Shown piece by piece: positions 22,115 through 33,031 of a stretch of DNA of 64,000 nucleotides. The DNA lies in the NCBI GenBank assembly GCA_016584305.1, contig JACEEZ010024186.1:38165-102164 (forward strand), given 5' to 3'. The notes beneath the pieces are model-generated. The model had not been told where the DNA came from, did not search any database, and saw only the letters and a program-made list of their open reading frames with translations. The position numbers were made by a program, and so were the translations under genes. The stretch is from Chionoecetes opilio. Lineage: Eukaryota; Arthropoda; Malacostraca; Decapoda; Majidae. How positions within the stretch are numbered: the stretch's first letter is position 1; each line of letters begins with the position of its first letter.

Positions 22115-22914
22115 GTAAAGGGAATGACAGGGCCGGTAACCAAAATCGGTCATACTATATTGCAGGATGCCTCCACGAATTGATATTCTAATGTTTTGCT
22201 AGCTATGACATATAGCTTAGATTTAATGTTGTAGGTATGCCTTTGTTGCTTTTCTGCTATGTGTTTAGACTTTGTGGAATATTTGCAGTATAGATATTGG
22301 TATTATTTTGGTAGTGGGCTTTCAAAAGGCTAGGACTCTTACTGACGCCATCGTGTAGCTTTCTTCATTCTGAGCATTGTGAGCCCCATTTCCCATGGCG
22401 CAATTGAATAATAATGGCATTACACGTTGTACCGAAAATCTACCGTTACTTCAGCCAGAAAGTTAAGTTAGGTTAAATCAGATTAGGTTAGGTTAGAGGT
22501 GGGGTTTGGTTTACTAACAGATGATATAGAGAAAAAACGAAAATTACCAATAACATGGCAGTGTGAAGCGTAGCAATGTTTGCGGGGCAGACCTGGAGGG
22601 GCAGGTTGCCCCCCTCCCCCCACACACATGTAAACAAACATTGATGTCCGACAAAAACGAGAGCCAGGTTAATTCAAAACACATCAAAACTATTCAGGAG
22701 GACTTAAGTTTCAGCCTCGAAATCGGTGGTTGTCCAATAACAAAATTTACGAAGATATTTAGGTAACACTGTAAGGTAACCATCTGTACCTTGTTGTCAT
22801 TGTTGTAATTGTTGAAGGGCACCGTTGTCGGGATCGACGATATTTGCCCTGGTTTACACCTATGAATCTATCACAGTCGCGAGGGTTGATTAGTCTTCTT
22901 CAGGCAGGTACAGG
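22115..22914. other. Unassigned, with dispersed TTAGG-bearing repeat
   Basis: The stretch 22385-22520 (CCCATGGCGCAATTGAATAA, then AGGTTAGGTTAGAGGTGGGG, TTTGGTT) is found inverted at 42595-42730. It is a dispersed repeat containing a short TTAGG run. A 67-codon frame at 22563-22766 follows; I do not recognise it and see no coding support. Confidence 0.55.
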
Positions 22915-22917
22915 TGA

Positions 22918-23350
22918 AGGCTGATTCACACTCTGAAATCACGGCAGCGTTCCGTCAGACGTGCCTTGTATTCACACTATTTGTCACGGTTCCGTCATTT
23001 TCGGCAGTTCCTGCTCACCCTCTAAACAGACATGATGCCTCAGAGGCTATGCTTGAAGAAATTTGCATTAATAGCACTTCTGTTGGATGAAGAAGAGGAG
23101 TTGAAATCTAAAAGACACTGCTTTGGGTACATAAAGCCTTGAGAAAACGACAATTATCAGCACGGCACAGTCTCATTACGTTAAAATATTCTTCCCCAGG
23201 AACAGTTACGTGACAGGCCAGTGATGTATTGGAGCTGTGACGGCGGCGCACCATTTAGTGTAACACGTCTATTTGTTTGAATGTAAGAAATTGTAACGGA
23301 TGTGATGAGACGGTGCCCTGTCACCATGATGGTATGGTGTGATTCGGCCT
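22918..23350 (+). mobile_element. PIF/Harbinger-like MITE
   Basis: The ends AGGCTGATTCACACT and AGGCCGAATCACACC (right end read inward) are inverted. A 3-bp TGA duplication lies at 22915-22917 and 23351-23353. PIF/Harbinger elements make 3-bp duplications and have such ends. It encloses a short coding remnant that fits the same superfamily. Confidence 0.65.
23032..23142 (+). pseudogene. Harbinger-type nuclease N-terminal remnant
   Basis: The 36-codon frame reads MMPQRLCLKKFALIALLLDE and then EEE-LKSKR before a stop. Arthropod HARBI1-like transposases often begin with a hydrophobic ALI-AL-LDEEEE-KKRR segment, so this looks like the first exon or start of such a gene. The nuclease core is deleted. 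It is short, so the match is suggestive only. Confidence 0.45.
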
Positions 23351-23353
23351 TGA

Positions 23354-24005
23354 GGCGGACGGTGTGGCGCCGTGATGGGTCTTGGTCTTGGTGTACCGTG
23401 TGGAAGACTTTTGTCCCGTCTACAGGTACCGTTGCAGCCTTTTTACTAGCACTCTTTCATACAGTTTCCTTATCCGTAGAGGTACAGGGGTGAGGATTGA
23501 GGGGTCGAGGTGGTACAAAGGCCTATGCTGTCTCCTATCCCACCTTGCTTATCACTGTAGCGGCGCTAACACACACACACCTGCATCAGCTTAGGCCACC
23601 CCCCTGTCTGGGACCAGGATTAGAGGGTGACCTGACGCTAACCTGACTTGTCCTCGCCGACACAGCTGAAACACCAGCCAGGTAATTCAGTCAGCCACAG
23701 GACACACAGAGACACACACGCCGCGCACCTCTTGTCCGCACGTTGTACAATGACTCGCTGTCAAATAAACAACAAAGCCACGACGCCCTTTCTCCATCCT
23801 TGTGTGTATAGACAGACTCCCCAAGATACTACACCTCCCTCTCACCGCTCACACTAAAAAAAAAACTTTAACACTCACTTTGATTCACTATTCCATTTAT
23901 CAACAATACTCATTCGAGCGAAAATTCCATCACCATTTTCTGCCTCCCTTCTATCATCTCCTTCCAACTGTTGTGTCAACTTGTGTGGCCCGAGTCGAAT
24001 GCGGG
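23354..24005. other. No gene recognised
   Basis: Several 60-90 codon plus-strand frames overlap here, without motifs or splice context that I can defend. Minor AC-rich tract at 23569-23581. Confidence 0.4.
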
Positions 24006-24013
24006 TTAATTAA

Positions 24014-24725
24014 CCCTTTCACGCACCAAAAGTTTATTAAGTTTTTCCGTCCACTGCGACATCAATTTGGGGCTCTCTAAGTTGCCCCGCGGAATGGCCT
24101 GACTGTGCGGCGAATGTTTTGTTTATGTTATCAATTTCAACCACAATTATTCTTTTTTCCTGGCATTATTATATAGCGTTGGTTCCGCAAGAGATTATTC
24201 TGCCTTATGAAAGACAAAAATAACAAGAAATGCAAATAAATAGCGGAGTTTAACGACTTCAAAAAACATTGAGTCAAGAGAAATAAGAAATACTTACGTT
24301 CACCACTTCGTAGCTCGAAACTTCCTGAGTCAACTTTTTATGGTTTATATGCCAATAAAAGCGGACTTTTATGAGGATTCCAACGCTACCATTATAATGT
24401 TCATATGGCCAGTAGTTCTTGAGAAAATGGAGGAAAACTAAACACATGTTGGAAGATGGATGGCTAAGAAGGCGGGCTGACACGCTGCCTGCTGGGAGTG
24501 AACAGGGACACGGGCCCTTATCACTTCAAATCCATTCCACTAGGAGTTGAAAATTTAGTTTATTTTATAGGCCTAGCTTGGATCTTTTACGCAGAAAATT
24601 TTGACGCGATTCTGATAAATACTTTATTTTTGGCGATTTTTTTTTTTTTTTGACGCAATTCGCGTCAAAAGCTAAGATGTACACGAGCCCGTTTTGACGC
24701 GATCGCGTCACCGTGCGTGAAAGGG
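24014..24725. mobile_element. TTAA-flanked MITE (piggyBac-like), perfect TIRs
   Basis: TTAA at 24010-24013 and 24726-24729 flank perfect 13-bp inverted ends, CCCTTTCACGCAC and its complement. Subterminal GACGCGAT / ATCGCGTC motifs repeat near the right end. It is 712 bp and non-coding. The ends resemble the other TTAA elements here (CCCCTTCAC). Confidence 0.85.
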
Positions 24726-24795
24726 TTAATATGAAAAAAGGTCCTTAATATGAAAAACAGTCCTTAATATGATAAAGAATGTGCCCAGTACTCAC

Positions 24796-25046
24796 CACAA
24801 GGCCGGCGGTGTTGTCGTGGACGAGCACCTGGCCGCTGTGCAGGGAGGAGAGCAGCAGGCTGGCGTCGGGGGGCCACTCCACGCCCCTCGGAGGGTGGCC
24901 CTGCAGCTCCTGGCCCATCAGGTGGTGGCCCTGCAGCTCCTGGCCCATCAGGTGGTGGCCCTGCAGCTCCTGGCCCATCAGGTGGTGGCCCTGCAGCTCC
25001 TGGCCCATCAGGTGGTGGCCCTGCACACGGCCCACTATCACCGCGC
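24796..25046 (-). CDS. WDR35: Internal exon of a WDR35/IFT121-like protein
   Basis: On the minus strand a 251-bp exon is bounded by an acceptor (CACGCTTACAG, before 25046) and a donor (GTGAGT, complement of 24790-24795). It starts in phase 1 and ends in phase 0. Translation gives AVIVGRVQG, then four copies of HHLMGQELQG, then GVEWPPDASLLLSS and GQVLVHDNTAGLV. The WDR35 family (retrograde IFT-A complex of cilia) has AVIVGSVDGNR-WGKDLKG, a VTWSADSKVLLFG-like stretch and a HIYDNQGNF-like stretch in its N-terminal WD40 propeller, aligning end to end. The family has one 10-residue unit where this has four. Neighbouring exons are not visible, so an isolated exon or exon pseudogene cannot be excluded. 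Confidence 0.75.
24901..25020 (-). repeat. In-frame 30-bp coding repeat x4 inside the exon
   Basis: Four identical 30-bp units (plus-strand CTGCAGCTCCTGGCCCATCA, then GGTGGTGGCC) are arranged with no mismatch. Each adds ten residues (HHLMGQELQG) to the WD40 exon. Perfect identity points to a recent expansion, or to an assembly artefact in a GC-rich repeat. Confidence 0.95.
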
Positions 25047-25060
25047 CTGTAAGCGTGGCA

Positions 25061-25290
25061 GAACATAAGAACATAAGAAAATAAGGAAGCTACAAGAGGC
25101 TGGGAGACGTACACATGGTAGTTCCTGTTACTTAACACTACCTACATCCACCTGTCATCCCCATCCATGAAATTGTCTAGCCACCTTTGAAGACTTCCTA
25201 TTGACTGCACTAACTACCTGATGACTGAGGCCATTCCAATAATTGATCACCCTATTTGTGAACCAGTCGTTATCCTAATATAGTTTACTA
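25061..25290 (-). pseudogene. LINE 3' end (minus strand), in the intron next to the WDR35-like exon
   Basis: GAACATAAGAACATAAG, then AATAAGGAAGCTACAAGAGG, open a reverse-oriented copy of the LINE tail. On the minus strand it lies about 10 bp upstream of the exon's 3' splice site, so the polypyrimidine region of that intron is partly LINE-derived. Confidence 0.8.
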
Positions 25291-25519
25291 TCTCTGGTAA
25301 CTTCAGTCGCACTGTTACCCCTTTAACGATACGCACATGTAATGCTCAAGTCGTTATCCTAATATAATGTCATCAAACACATGATGACATAAAAAAAAAA
25401 GAGGAAACCAAATAAACCCTAATAAGTCACCTTAAACCATCCAAGCAAAAGAAACTACTCAAAAGATGTGTTTTTTGTTGAGCTTGGGAAAAAAAAACAA
25501 CAACAACATTACAACAAGC

Positions 25520-25520
<1 letters not shown>
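25291..25520. other. No gene seen
   Basis: AT-rich intronic or intergenic sequence with poly-A runs. It contains a direct repeat of GTCGTTATCCTAATATA at 25267 and 25351. Confidence 0.4.

Positions 25521-25552
<32 letters not shown>
25521..25552. repeat. (AC)n microsatellite
   Basis: About 32 bp of AC repeats. Confidence 0.95.
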
Positions 25553-25554
<2 letters not shown>

Positions 25555-25627
25555 TGTTTGTTCTCTTGTTTGTTGTTTGTTTAGAGGATAATGCCTCAGA
25601 GCCATAGTGATCTACCACTGCTGCATA

Positions 25628-25826
25628 TTAGTGTTGGGGGAAGCCACCACCCCGGGGGGGGGGGGGGTTTCAAACCCCCGGCTGGCACCCGGTACCCATT
25701 CACTGTGGGTGGACAGGGGTAGGGATTTAAGAAAGACCACCCATCTATCTTCGCTCCGCCCGGGGATCGAACCCGGAACTTCTCGGTTGTAAGCCGAGCG
25801 TGCTAACCACTACACTACAGAGTTCC
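25628..25826 (-). mobile_element. tRNA-derived SINE
   Basis: The minus strand reads TAGTGTAGTGGTTAGCACGC (A box), CTCGGCTTACAACCGAG (anticodon arm) and CCGGGTTCGATCCCCGG (T arm, B box). The 7-base loop CTTACAA would give anticodon TAC (Val). The flanking 5' and 3' acceptor stretches do not pair, so it is a SINE head and not a working tRNA. The body runs to about 25628 with a long C/G tract near 25660. Confidence 0.8.
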
Positions 25827-25828
25827 CT

Positions 25829-26054
25829 ACACACACACACACACACACACACCTACACACATACACACACACCTACGCCTACACCTACACACACACACAC
25901 ACACTACACACACACACCTACACCCCACACCACACACCTACACCTACACACACACACACCACACACCCCCAACCTACACCTACACACACCCCACACACAC
26001 ACACCTACACACACACGAACATAGATCAGGCCCTGATACATGCTATAACTAGGT

Positions 26055-26107
<53 letters not shown>

Positions 26108-26632
26108 CACACACACACACACACCTACACACACACACACAGGAACATAGATCAGGCCCTGTATGCTATTAACTAGGTAAACACAACCACACACACCACA
26201 CAGGAACATAGATCAGGCCCTGTATGCTATAACTAGGTAAACACACACACACACACACAACACACACCCACACACACACACACAGGAACATAGATCAGGC
26301 CCTGTATGCTATAACTAGGTAAACACACACACACACCTACACACACACCCCACACCACACACACACACAGGAACATAGATCAGGCCCTGTATGCTATAAC
26401 TAGGTAAAACACACACACACACACCCACACACACACCTACACACACACACAAAAGGAACATAGATCAGGCCCTGTATGCTATAACTAGGTAAACACACAC
26501 ACACCTACACACACACACACACACACACAGGAACATAGATCAGGCCCTGTATGCTATAACTAGGTAAACACACACAAACACACACACACACACACAGGAA
26601 CACAGATCAAGCCTTGTATGCTATAACTAGGT

Positions 26633-26671
<39 letters not shown>

Positions 26672-27176
26672 CACACACACACACAGGAACATAGATCAGG
26701 CCCTGTATGCTATAACTAGGTAAACACACACACACACACACACACCTACACACACACACACAGGAACATAGATCAGGCCCTGTATGCTATAACTAGGTAA
26801 ACACACACACACACACACAACACCTACACACACACACACAGGAACATAGATCAAAGGGCCCCGTATGCTATAAAATAGGTAAACAAAACACACCCCACCA
26901 CACACACACAGGACATAGATCAGGCCCTGTATGCTATAACTAGGGAAACACACACACACACCTACACACACACACACACAGGAACATAGATCAGGCCCTG
27001 TATGGGTATAACTAGGTAAACACACAACACAAAAGGAACATAGATCAGGGGCCCCGTATGCTATAACTAGGTAAACACAAACACACCCCCACACCACAAC
27101 CACACCAACCCCACAGGAACAAAAGATCAGGCCCTGTATGCTATAACTAGGTAAACACACACACACACACACACAC
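25829..27176. repeat. (AC)n composite minisatellite with interspersed-repeat core, ~16 units
   Basis: Variable-length AC runs alternate with the core GGAACATAGATCAGGCCCTG, TATGCTATAACTAGGTAAAC. The core is the same sequence as part of the dispersed repeat at 10865. Unit length varies from about 55 to 110 bp because the AC tracts vary. The left part (25829-26015) is AC/CCTACAC low-complexity. Confidence 0.93.
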
Positions 27177-28112
27177 CAGGGATGTCAACAAGAAAAAAAA
27201 AAAACCTCTGAAATAAAATAATAGGGCGACCAACTCATCTGAGCGCCGCGAGGCTGACCGAGCGTAGTGAGGGAACCTCCCAGCTGGGGGTTCGGGGAAA
27301 AATCTTCAAATTTTTGTAAATTTTATGCTCTGAGAGAGCTTCTGAGAGGTTCTTGGTTATATCTATAATAATTTATGGTCTCAATTTTGTCAGTTTTTGT
27401 GTCCACAATTTGTGTATATGTATATATATATATGGTATAATTATCATGCAACTTAAATTGTGAAATGTATATGAATTATTAACCATTTTGACATGATAAA
27501 TGAAATATTAATACTGTTTCCGTTGGAAAAGTAATAACACAACAAAATATTTGTCATTTATATTAGTCAACTTTATCCATTATTTAGGTGCTGTCAAATA
27601 CAGCTCAAATATGATTTAGTGACCAACTTAGAATTATTGAATAATCCAATATCAAATAAGTTTCACTATAACTATAATCATGATAATAACACTGCTGTAT
27701 TCCACTGCTGTATACACCACATAATACACTGCTGTATTCCACCCCCAACATACTGCCTCCTGAGCAAACTTGTAGCAGTGGTGGAGTCAGGAGATATCGG
27801 CAGCCTAGTATTAACTTCCCGCTAGGCAGCCAAATAATGTTTTATGGTCTGTGCTCACTGATCTATATAACATGGATCGCGGAAGCCTGGCTCAGCACTG
27901 GTTCCAACTGTCCGCCATCTTGTCGTAACCAAAACAAAGCCTTGTTTCTGCGGCTCGCGTTGCTGTCTATCTGGTGTTATCGCCTCGTCATGCCAAGCTG
28001 TGCTTGCTGTCTGGCTGTGTTATCACCTCGTCATGCCAAGCTGTGCTGCTATGTCCTGTACAAACAGACCAGGACCTGGAAGTGGCAAATCTTTCCACCT
28101 GTGAGTAACACC

Positions 28113-28270
28113 ACACACACACACACGCACCCACCACACACACCCACCCACCCACACACCCACCACACACACACACACGCACCCACCACACACACGCACC
28201 CACCACACACACACGCACACACCCACCCACACACACCCAGACACCCACACCACACACACACCCACTCCCC
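28113..28270. repeat. CACACCCACC low-complexity tract
   Basis: Repeated CACACCCACC/CACGCACC motifs. The overlapping 78-97 codon minus-strand frames are artefacts of this composition. Confidence 0.9.
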
Positions 28271-28477
28271 ACCCAGCCCATCCACTCTTAATCCATCTAA
28301 ACCCCCTCCAGTTCATCCAACTACTAGTTAAAAAAAAATATAGGTGGATATGGTATACTTTTTTTTATATAGGTAGATATAGAAAATAAATATATTTTTT
28401 TATACTTGTTAACAATTAGGGGGAACGGAAGCAGACCTGAGTGCGGTTATGATACAAATGATCATAGCGCTTCCTAA

Positions 28478-28775
28478 TAAGCGGTGCTTGTTCAAGGAGA
28501 TAGCTTTATTTTGCGAAGAAAAAAAAAAAAAGGAAAAAAAGTATACCTTGTGGTTAAAGTTAGGTTAGGTTTCATTACAACCTATAAGGTAGGTTGGTTT
28601 CATTAAAACCTATAAGGTTAGGTTAGGTCTCATTAAAAACCTTTAAGGTTAGGTTAGGTTTTATTAAAACATAAGGTTAGGTTAGGTTTCATTAATATAA
28701 TTTTTTTTGGGGGGGGGGGGGGGGTTGCGCAAAATAAAACTATCTCCATTGCAACAAGCACCTATTGTAGGCCAA
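28478..28775. repeat. Inverted repeat with TTAGG-type spacer
   Basis: GGTGCTTGTTCAAGGAGATA, then GCTTTATTTTGCG, pairs with CGCAAAATAAAACTATCTCC, then ATTGCAACAAGCACC. Between the arms are about four ~35-bp units of GGTTAGGTTAGGTTTCATTA, AAACCTATAA. Related sequence (GGAGATAGTTT, TTGCGCAA, GACCGCGAAACTC) lies at 43010-43200, 51130-51310 and 52195-52370, so it is a dispersed family. Confidence 0.75.
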
Positions 28776-29229
28776 GAAAAAATAGTTGATGTCTCTTAAA
28801 ACGACCGCGAAACTCGTCCATATTACCCAAAAATTGTTTCGTAGTCTAAATGAAACCATAGTAGTTTTGTACACCCAGCTCAGAGTTGAACTTGACTACT
28901 AGAGTTTCGAAACGACACCAGGTATGTACGAAAATACTCAAAATCAGTGTACGAAACTAACTACTTTCAATTCAATATACCTAATTAAGAAAGGTTTTTT
29001 TTATTAGGCCAAAAGGGTTTTTTATTAATTTAAACTTCCTGTAATCCCCGAGAGTAGCTTCTTGGGGCCACTGTGGCTCGCGCCGTACCGTGGCGGCGGC
29101 GGTAGGGGCTAGGGACCGTTATAGTGGACGAGAACTGCGCGTTCGTCATTAGGTTTAGACACACACACACTCGGTGGTTCGCTCATTAGGTCTGTACACT
29201 GCACTCTTAGCCTCTGCTTTACCACATAC

Positions 29230-29825
29230 ACCACCCCCTGTCACTACACACTTGTACGGCCTCGCAACACACTGTCACTACACACCGACGACCTCGCAAC
29301 ACACCTGTCATACACACCTGAACGGCCTCGCAAGACAACTGTCACTACACACCTGTACGGCCTCGCAACACACCTGTACGGCCCGCAAGGCACCTGTCAC
29401 TATACACCTGTACGGCCTCGCAAGGCACCCGTCACTACACACCTGTTTCGGCCTCGCAACACACCTGTCACTACACACCTGTACGGCCTCGCAACACCTG
29501 TCACTACACACCTGTACGGCCTCGCAACACACCTGTCACTAAAACCCTGTACGGCCTCACAAGACACCTGTCACTACACACTGTACGGGCCTCGCAACAC
29601 ACCTGTCACTACAACACCCGTACGGCCTCGCAAGGCACCTGTCACTACACACCTGTACGGCCTCGCAAGACACCTGTCACTACACACTGTACGGCCTCGC
29701 AAGGGCACCTGTCACTACACACCTGTACGGGCCCCGCAAGAAAACCTGTCACTACACACCTGTACGGCCTCGCAAAACACCTGTCACTACATACCTGTAC
29801 GGCCTCGCAACACACCTGTTGTCTG
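29230..29825. repeat. 35-bp minisatellite, ~17 copies
   Basis: The unit is CACCTGTACGGCCTCGCAAC, ACACCTGTCACTACA. Copies vary by one-base indels. The array lies inside the inner TIR element. Confidence 0.93.
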
Positions 29826-29883
29826 TGTATCACCGTAAATAAATGACTTGGAAGGTTCGACGATGCACTAGGTTGGAAGTTTA

Positions 29884-29998
29884 GTAGTAGTAGTAGTAGT
29901 AGGTGTTAATAGTAGTTGTAGGTGGTAATAGTAGTAGTAGGTGGTAATAGTAGTAGTAGTAGTAGGTGTTAATAGTAGTAGTAGGTGGTAATATAGGC
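29884..29998. repeat. (TAG)n-rich tract
   Basis: TAGTAGTAGTAG runs separated by GTGGTAATAG / GTGTTAATAG form a degenerate trinucleotide repeat. Confidence 0.9.
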
Positions 29999-30418
29999 TA
30001 TCACATGCCAGCAGCCAAAAAACCCCGCCACTGCCTGCCGGCCAAAGATTTGTTTTGGTTATTTCAAGATGGCGGCTGGTGACTTCAGTATCTCGGCCAC
30101 AGCTAGCCCAGATCCGCGATCCATGTTATATAGATCAGTGTCTGTGCTGGATCAGTGGCCAGGGACAGGTTCGGCTGTGGGCTAGTCAACTATGTAGTAC
30201 ACCTCTCCTCCCCCCCCCCCTAAATTTTTAACCCGAATCTACACGATTCACAGAAATGACCCAGCTGGCAATAAAATACTCGGAAATCCGCGAATCCGCG
30301 GAAAATTGACATCCCTGTACATAGGAAAAGAGTACTTTTAACCTCTTACTCAATTACTGGTTGAAAGTACCAAAATACCACTATAACCTAACCTAGCCTC
30401 ACTAATAACATCCTTGCA

Positions 30419-33031
30419 CAGGGGTTCCCAAAGTGGTCGATATCGACCCCCAGGGGTCGATGGGACCATCCAAGGGGTCGATGAATCGCCAGGGGGTCGA
30501 AAGGGGGTCAATAAATGGCTATGGGGTTGATGAATGGCTAGGGGGTCGATGAATGGTTAGGTGAGGAAAGTTTCAGCACGCAACAGCTACCAACAACTGT
30601 TATGCGAGTGGTACCAAAGCCGCCTCTGTGTCACCCTGACATAGAGACGGCTTTGACTTCACTCGGTGCTAGTCTGTGACGTCACGTCGGATCTGTACCC
30701 CGCCCTCGTCCCTCCACACACACACCCTTCTCTCTCTCCCAAGGTCTTACCATACGTGAAATATTCCTGTCCGCTTTCCGTATTGAGTGAGCGAGCGTAT
30801 TCCTCTCTCTTGTTGGTGAGTGGACAGCCAGCAAGTAATCCAGTACATTCTCAACACGTGTTACACAAGGAGTGGCGTCAATGAACTGATTGTTGTGACT
30901 AGAAATTGAATATTGCCTGTAACAGACATAATGGCTGCTGCTGATGCTAAGAGGAAGTGCCGACAATATTCACAAGCATATTTGAAATATGGATTCATTA
31001 GTTCGTTTACCAATGAAACCATGCCAATGTGCCTATTGTGTGAAAAGACTTTCAGTAATGATGCCATGAAACCTTCAAAGATGAAAGACCACCTTGAAAG
31101 GGTTCACTGCGATAACAAAAACAAAGACCTTCAATATTTTAAGGCACTGAAAGAAAAAATGAAAAGTTGATCAAATATGAAGACTTTTTTCAAAGCAGCT
31201 GGCAATGCTGATCCTGAAGGAGGCTTGGAAGCATCCCACAACACTTCCCTCATCATTGCAAAGAAAGGAACATTGCATACTATTGCTGAGGAAATCATTA
31301 TTCCTGCAATTAAAGAGGCTATTGAAACTGTCATGAAGAAAGACTCTCAACCTGTTCTTAAACATCTGCCATTAAGTAACAACACTGTGCAAAGGCAAAT
31401 TGATGAAATGGCTGATGATGTGGAGAAAACCTTGACATCTGAGCTTCAACACACTAACTTCTCTCTACAACTCGATGAGGCGACTTTCGGCAGCTCAGAT
31501 CTTCTCCTGGCCTGTGTGAGGTATTACAGCCCAAGTCATAAGTGCATCATTGACGAATTTATGTTTGCCAAGTATCTTAAAGCTGATTCAAAAGGTGAGA
31601 CAATTTTTCAGTGTTTGGAGGAATATTTTGAGAAACACGATATACCTGTCAGTACTATTACTGCAGTGGCTACTGATGGTGCCCCAGCAATGGTTGGCTG
31701 CTACAGAGGATCTGCTACTTTACTCAAAGGAAAAGTGCCTGATGTACTACATACATTAATTGTGTATTACACAGACAACATCTTGTAGCCAAGAAACTCA
31801 GTGGTGAACTGCATGATGCCTTGAAAGTGTGCATCAGATCAATTAACAAAATCAAAGCACAGGCACTCAAATCACGATTGTTTGCAATGCTGTGTGAAAA
31901 GAATGATGAAATTTTTAGCCAATTACTCTTGCACACTGCGGTAAGGTGGCTGTCTAGGGGTCACAGCTTGCAAAGACTTGTAGACTTATACAACTCAACT
32001 GTACAGTTTCTAACAGATGTAGACTAATTGTTCTATTAAAGGAGAAGCTCCATCTTGAATGTGAAGAGTTAAAAAAGTGTAAGAATGCTTTGTTCTATTT
32101 GGCAGACCTATATTCAAAGTTTAATGAGAAACAAAAACGTGTGCAGGGTAAAGATGTTACCATTATTCAGGCCAGGACAATGCTACTGGGCTTCCAAGGC
32201 AAACTAAGCTTGTTTAAAGCTTCATTGGCACGTAGAGATTTTCAGTATTTTTCGAACTTACGACAGTTAGGAGAAACTGAAAGCATTTCAGATGGTGACA
32301 TAGAAACATACATAACTCACCTAGAGAAATTAATTGAAGACTTTAAAGTGCACTTTGAAGACCTGGAGAAAATGCACGTGCCTGCATGGATTCTTACACC
32401 ATTTGACTTGGAAGTACAAAATGCAGACATTGACCCACAATTGCAGGAAGAATTCATTGACATGACTATGGATCTCGAAGCAAGTGCATTGTTCAGAAGG
32501 AAAAGCCTCCGTGACTTTTGGAGCAATGAAAATAATGTTGCTAAATACCCTCAGCTTTGTGCAGTGGTCGAGCCATTGTTACTTGCTTTCCCAAGTTCAT
32601 ACAGGGTTGAAGCAACTGTTAGTCATGCAGATGCAATGCTAACAAAGCAGAGCTGGGCAGACTGAACCTGGAAGAGTGTGGCGACCTACCACTAAAACTC
32701 ACTAATCTTCAACCTAATATCAGTGCCCTGGCTGAAGCCCAGCAGGTGCAGCCTTCACATTAATGATTTCAACTTCAAAAATAGGTATGTTATATAAGAC
32801 TGATAAATATTTTTTTATTACTGCTTATTCCCTTTTAAACATACTACTACTACTACTACTACTACTACCTATAAGTACTACTATAATTCCCCACATTAAT
32901 TTCATTATAACATTTATGTATTATGTTTTTTTTCATAATATATGTTATTTTCATTTTAAATGTTTGGGGGTCGATGAAAAATGTGAAACTTTGTTAGGGG
33001 GTCGACGAGCTGAAGAGTTTGGGAACCCCTG
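30419..33031 (+). mobile_element. hAT element with decayed transposase
   Basis: The ends CAGGGGTTCCCAAA and TTTGGGAACCCCTG (right end as written) are inverted. The flanks TCCTTGCA (30411-30418) and TCCTAGCA (33032-33039) are a 7/8 target duplication. GGGGTCGATG motifs repeat near both ends (30450-30560, 32965-33005). The coding remnant at 30931-32763 is of hAT type, which agrees with the ends. Confidence 0.92.
30931..32763 (+). pseudogene. hAT transposase pseudogene (BED finger, SCAND3/ZBED-like)
   Basis: The first frame begins MAAADAKRK and carries a BED-type zinc finger: Cys codons at 31030 and 31039, His codons at 31090 and 31105. A TGA at 31168 interrupts the frame, which then continues (MKTFFKAAGNADPEGG) through LQLDEAT and TAVATDGAPAMVG, the hAT catalytic region. 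Frame shifts follow near 31765, 32025 and 32640, with recognisable pieces between them (KSRLFAMLCEK, WILTPFDLEVQNADIDPQLQ, LPLKLTNLQPNISALAEAQQ). SCAND3/ZBED5-like proteins share this layout. One stop plus three shifts means it is dead unless some are sequence errors. Confidence 0.85.

Larger units (their letters stand above)
27856..30140. mobile_element. Inner TIR element with exact 8-bp TSD
   Basis: CACTGATCTATATAACATGG, then ATCGCGGA, forms a perfect 28-bp inverted repeat with the right end. Similarity continues inward for about 85 bp (CGCCATCTTG, AACCAAAACAAA). TCTGTGCT flanks both sides (27848-27855, 30141-30148). CACTG ends with 8-bp duplication fit a hAT-type element. It contains low-complexity AC sequence, a TTAGG inverted-repeat module and a 35-bp array, but no transposase. 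Confidence 0.9.
27177..30317. mobile_element. hAT-like element (outer of a nested pair)
   Basis: The ends CAGGGATGTCAA and TTGACATCCCTG are perfect 12-bp inverted repeats in hAT format. The left flank is an AC microsatellite and no convincing 8-bp duplication is visible (ACACACAC against TACATAGG), so the limits rest on the TIRs alone. The interior is mostly a second element. Confidence 0.7.

Noticed and set aside
24769..25084. Plus-strand frames across the same repeat
   Set aside because: Antisense shadows of the exon, with no splice or family support.
24764..25138. Collagen-like GPPPDGPGAA repeat protein on the minus strand
   Set aside because: It is an alternate frame of the WDR35-like exon. 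The neighbouring frame matches a known family at both ends and fits the splice phases.
25755..25826. Functional tRNA-Val (anticodon TAC) gene on the minus strand
   Set aside because: A and B boxes and the anticodon arm are present, but the acceptor stem does not pair and it continues into a SINE body.
26696..27172. Cys/Val-rich 158-codon minus frame
   Set aside because: It is an (AC)n composite repeat read in frame.
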